Assembly: GCF_900112105.1 (NCBI RefSeq)
Contig: NZ_FOKV01000007.1
Location: 1 to 64,000 of the forward strand
DNA length: 64,000 bases
Direction: 5' to 3'
DNA from: Zunongwangia mangrovi
GTDB lineage: Bacteria > Bacteroidota > Bacteroidia > Flavobacteriales > Flavobacteriaceae
Shown here in pieces: positions 62,187 through 64,000 of the stretch. The notes beneath the pieces were generated by a model. The model worked only from the letters and a program-made list of their open reading frames with translations, had not been told where the DNA came from and ran no database searches. Position 1 is the stretch's first letter; each line of letters starts with the position of its first letter. The translations under genes and the position numbers were made by a program.

Positions 62187-62231
62187 GCTGCAAAGATATT
62201 AAAAGGAATTAAGTTTTAAAGTCTTAAGCAC

Positions 62232-62657
62232 TTAAATACGTGTGGGCACGCTAAATCGCTGATTATATTGCCTGCTTATATAGACAAAATAATTGTACAG
62301 TAAATAGTTTACTTCGTAGCCATAATCTATCTGGGGATTATAATTGATCTCCTGCACATAAAGATTCGTATTATAGCGCATAGGTTGGCGAACACGATTG
62401 TTATAATCGTTCACTAAAATCTGATTTTTATTCTCTAAATAACTTTGCGAATAGTAGCCTTCTGGTCTTGCTATACTATTAATAAAAAGATTGAAGCCCG
62501 GCTCGATAATTATAATTTCGTATTCCAAACTATCATTGGCGATTCTTACCGTATCATTTTCAGTAGCGTTGTTTTTACCGCTTCGTCCATTGTTTTTGGT
62601 TAAACCGCAGCTGTACACAAACAGCACCATTAAAAGTATATAGAGTAAATTTTTCAT
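62232..62657 (-). CDS. DUF6146 family lipoprotein
   Basis: The 141-residue protein has a lipoprotein signal ending 'LFVYSCGLTKN'. It continues 'VRIANDSLEYEIIIIEPGFN' and 'LARPEGY/IARPEGYYSQSYLENKN', then 'VNDYNNRVRQPMRYN', and ends with a Tyr/Asn-rich part. The pattern fits the DUF6146 family as I remember it. Role is unknown. It is upstream of the DUF6787 gene in the same direction with a 45-bp gap. Confidence 0.72.
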   Translation of the reverse strand: MKNLLYILLMVLFVYSCGLTKNNGRSGKNNATENDTVRIANDSLEYEIIIIEPGFNLFINSIARPEGYYSQSYLENKNQILVNDYNNRVRQPMRYNTNLYVQEINYNPQIDYGYEVNYLLYNYFVYISRQYNQRFSVPTRI

Positions 62658-62683
62658 TGTGGCAATTTAGTTAAAAAAGTAAT

Positions 62684-63295
62684 TTATTTCCCGCCTGTAT
62701 AGCCTTTTAAAATACTATCTTTTTTATTTTCTTTTCCAAGAATCATTTCAGAGGCCTTAGGAATGATATTAGGGTCGTCTTCTGTATCCAAAATTGTTTC
62801 AAGAAAAGAATTATTATATTTCGAAGAATTTCCTAAAGCATTATCAATTAAGAATTCAATATCATTATTGGTTAAGTTTTCTTTTTTCTTCTGAATACTT
62901 AAAATCGCCACCACAACCGGAATCGAAATCGCGGTTATTTTTTTTACTGAATTTTCCTCAATAAGGCAGGATTCACTAATCGTATTGGTAATAGCGCTGA
63001 AGTTTTCGCCTAAAATGATTTCGCCATAATCATTACCGCAATCCAATAAATCGTTTGTTTCTTTTTCTGAAAAAACCTTCATGAATTTAAAAGGATCTGG
63101 AGCTTCTTCAAGCATTTCGGTTAAAGCTTCTTCATGGCCTTCCTGTATTTTATTCTTGAAATTCCCCAGGATCAATGGAAGCACCATGCCTAGAACTGAA
63201 GCAACATTATTATTACTTTCACCAGTTTCCTTGGAAGCTTTATTGATAAGCTGCTTTCCTAAATTAGTATTTAAAACGTCTAATATCGAGGCCAT
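62684..63295 (-). CDS. DUF937-like protein
   Basis: The 203-residue cytoplasmic protein starts 'SILDVLNTNLGKQLINKASK' and continues 'GESNNNVASVLGMVLPLILG', typical of DUF937 proteins, whose helical repeats resemble a YidB-like domain. The second half has 'ITAISIPVVVAILSIQKKKE'. No catalytic motif is visible. It is upstream of the DUF6146 gene with a 26-bp gap. Downstream order suggests a loose operon of housekeeping genes with unknown roles. Confidence 0.7.
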   Translation of the reverse strand: MASILDVLNTNLGKQLINKASKETGESNNNVASVLGMVLPLILGNFKNKIQEGHEEALTEMLEEAPDPFKFMKVFSEKETNDLLDCGNDYGEIILGENFSAITNTISESCLIEENSVKKITAISIPVVVAILSIQKKKENLTNNDIEFLIDNALGNSSKYNNSFLETILDTEDDPNIIPKASEMILGKENKKDSILKGYTGGK

Positions 63296-63467
63296 AAAGA
63301 TTTTTTAGTTTAAATTTTCGAGATTAAAAATCGGCTTTAGAATGTACAAATCTAGCTGCCGACAACTTATTTGAAGTTAAGCAATATTAACTGGCATCGC
63401 TGTTAAAGCTTTATTATAATATCATTCTAGAAAATAGATAAAACTCATAGAATATCGAACTAAAAAT

Positions 63468-63509
63468 AAAACCCAGTCTGAAAATCGACATTTCCAGACT
63501 GGGTTTTTT
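63468..63509 (-). terminator. Terminator after the 2-hydroxyacid dehydrogenase gene
   Basis: AAAACCCAGTCTG and CAGACTGGGTTTT form a 13-bp perfect stem with a 14-nt loop. On the minus strand a T run follows in the TTTTATTTTTAG stretch. It lies 36 bp past the stop at 63546. Confidence 0.8.
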
Positions 63510-63545
63510 AATTATTTGATTTGGAGGTGGTAAGCCTTTATTATT

Positions 63546-64000
63546 TTACTTAAAGAAATCCATTCCCGACTTTCCATGAAATTTGCCAATAATTTCTTTT
63601 GCAATTACATCGCCAGCATTATCTATCGCTGCGCCTGTTAGTCCGCCAATATGCGGCGTTAAAGAAATACGCTCGTTCATTAAAAGTTTTATGGCCGGTG
63701 TAGGCTCGTTATCGTAAGTATCTAAACCGGCAAATTTCAATTTAGCATCTTCTAAGGCTTCAATAAGAGCTTCTTCATCGATCGCATTTCCGTTAGAAAT
63801 ATTTACAATTCCTGCATTTGGTTTCATTAAAGCGATTTCTTTAGCTCCAATAATTGGTTTTTTCTGTTCAGAAACACTTAAAGAAATGATATCTGAATTT
63901 TCTAAAACCTGCTCTAAATTCATCGTTTTTAATCCAATTTCGATATTTTGATCCTGAATTTTAAGTTGAAGTTTAGCACCAACTACATTAGGATCTGTAG
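63546..64000 (-). CDS. D-2-hydroxyacid dehydrogenase (phosphoglycerate dehydrogenase-like), C-terminal part
   Basis: The frame continues past the right edge; 150 residues are inside the window. It contains the second half of the NAD-binding domain and the C-terminal closing segment: 'DIISLSVSEQKKPIIGAKEI', 'ALMKPNAGIVNISNGNAIDE', 'FAGLDTYDNEPTPA' with the catalytic-loop Glu, and 'ISLTPHIGGLTGAA' with the catalytic His. An internal Met at 63923 is not the start, since the frame stays open upstream through 'VVGAKLQLKIQDQNIEIGL'. A SerA-type serine biosynthesis enzyme is the likeliest role, but related dehydrogenases are close in sequence. Confidence 0.9.
   Translation of the reverse strand, partial: TDPNVVGAKLQLKIQDQNIEIGLKTMNLEQVLENSDIISLSVSEQKKPIIGAKEIALMKPNAGIVNISNGNAIDEEALIEALEDAKLKFAGLDTYDNEPTPAIKLLMNERISLTPHIGGLTGAAIDNAGDVIAKEIIGKFHGKSGMDFFK

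Noticed and set aside
1-64000. CRISPR arrays, rRNA genes, insertion sequences, phage genes and defence systems
   Set aside because: I found no regularly spaced repeats, transposase or integrase signatures, or rRNA-like segments in the window. The repeats seen are the single pair at 19763/28817 and the local ones listed.

Overview
The window looks like chromosome from a marine or soil Flavobacteriaceae member (Bacteroidota), near Zunongwangia, Gramella or Salegentibacter. This rests on the AT-rich DNA, two SusC/SusD pairs, TAnnTTTG-type promoters without Shine-Dalgarno sequences, and many Flavobacteriia-specific families (DUF4290, START-like, DUF6624, DUF6787, DUF6146). Genus is an inference; no rRNA is present.

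Positions 1-15300 are a polysaccharide utilisation locus (PUL). It holds the 3' end of a probable GH127-like enzyme, a DUF5695 protein, a GH97 glycosidase and a GH43-CBM32-LamG enzyme. A divergent AraC regulator follows, then a SusC/SusD operon with a fasciclin-like and a SusE-like lipoprotein. The enzymes suggest an arabinose- and/or galactose-containing plant or algal glycan. The leader of the first susC carries a dense cluster of perfect inverted repeats.

Positions 15500-29700 are accessory and rearranged. A two-gene module (lipoprotein plus a GNQGEGH-type secreted protein) is duplicated. One lipoprotein copy is broken by a single stop codon and the other is a remnant. Next come a 53-residue membrane protein and a DUF1593 nucleoside-hydrolase-like protein. 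About 690 bp at the 3' end of the DUF1593 gene recurs 9 kb downstream. The two repeats bracket a second SusC/SusD pair and a Tat-exported phosphocholine-specific phospholipase C. The block ends at tRNA-Met.

Positions 29900-64000 are mostly core genome: an aminotransferase, YqgE, HU, fmt-recQ-ATPase, DUF4290-murA, an iron-type TonB receptor with a DUF4198 protein, an MBL hydrolase, ackA-pta, a BatA-like/pseudo-dihydroorotase operon, a GAF histidine kinase, a LolD-like ATPase, msrA-folE, and a putative zinc TonB receptor with a histidine-rich partner. A 2-hydroxyacid dehydrogenase runs off the right edge.

The points most worth following are: a DUF6624 gene whose two halves join across a correctly phased A_AAA_AAG slippery site; the repeat-flanked SusCD-phospholipase insertion; a promoter nested in a terminator before the class IV aminotransferase; a MurA with Asp in place of the catalytic Cys; and the uncharacterised DUF5695 protein among PUL glycosidases.
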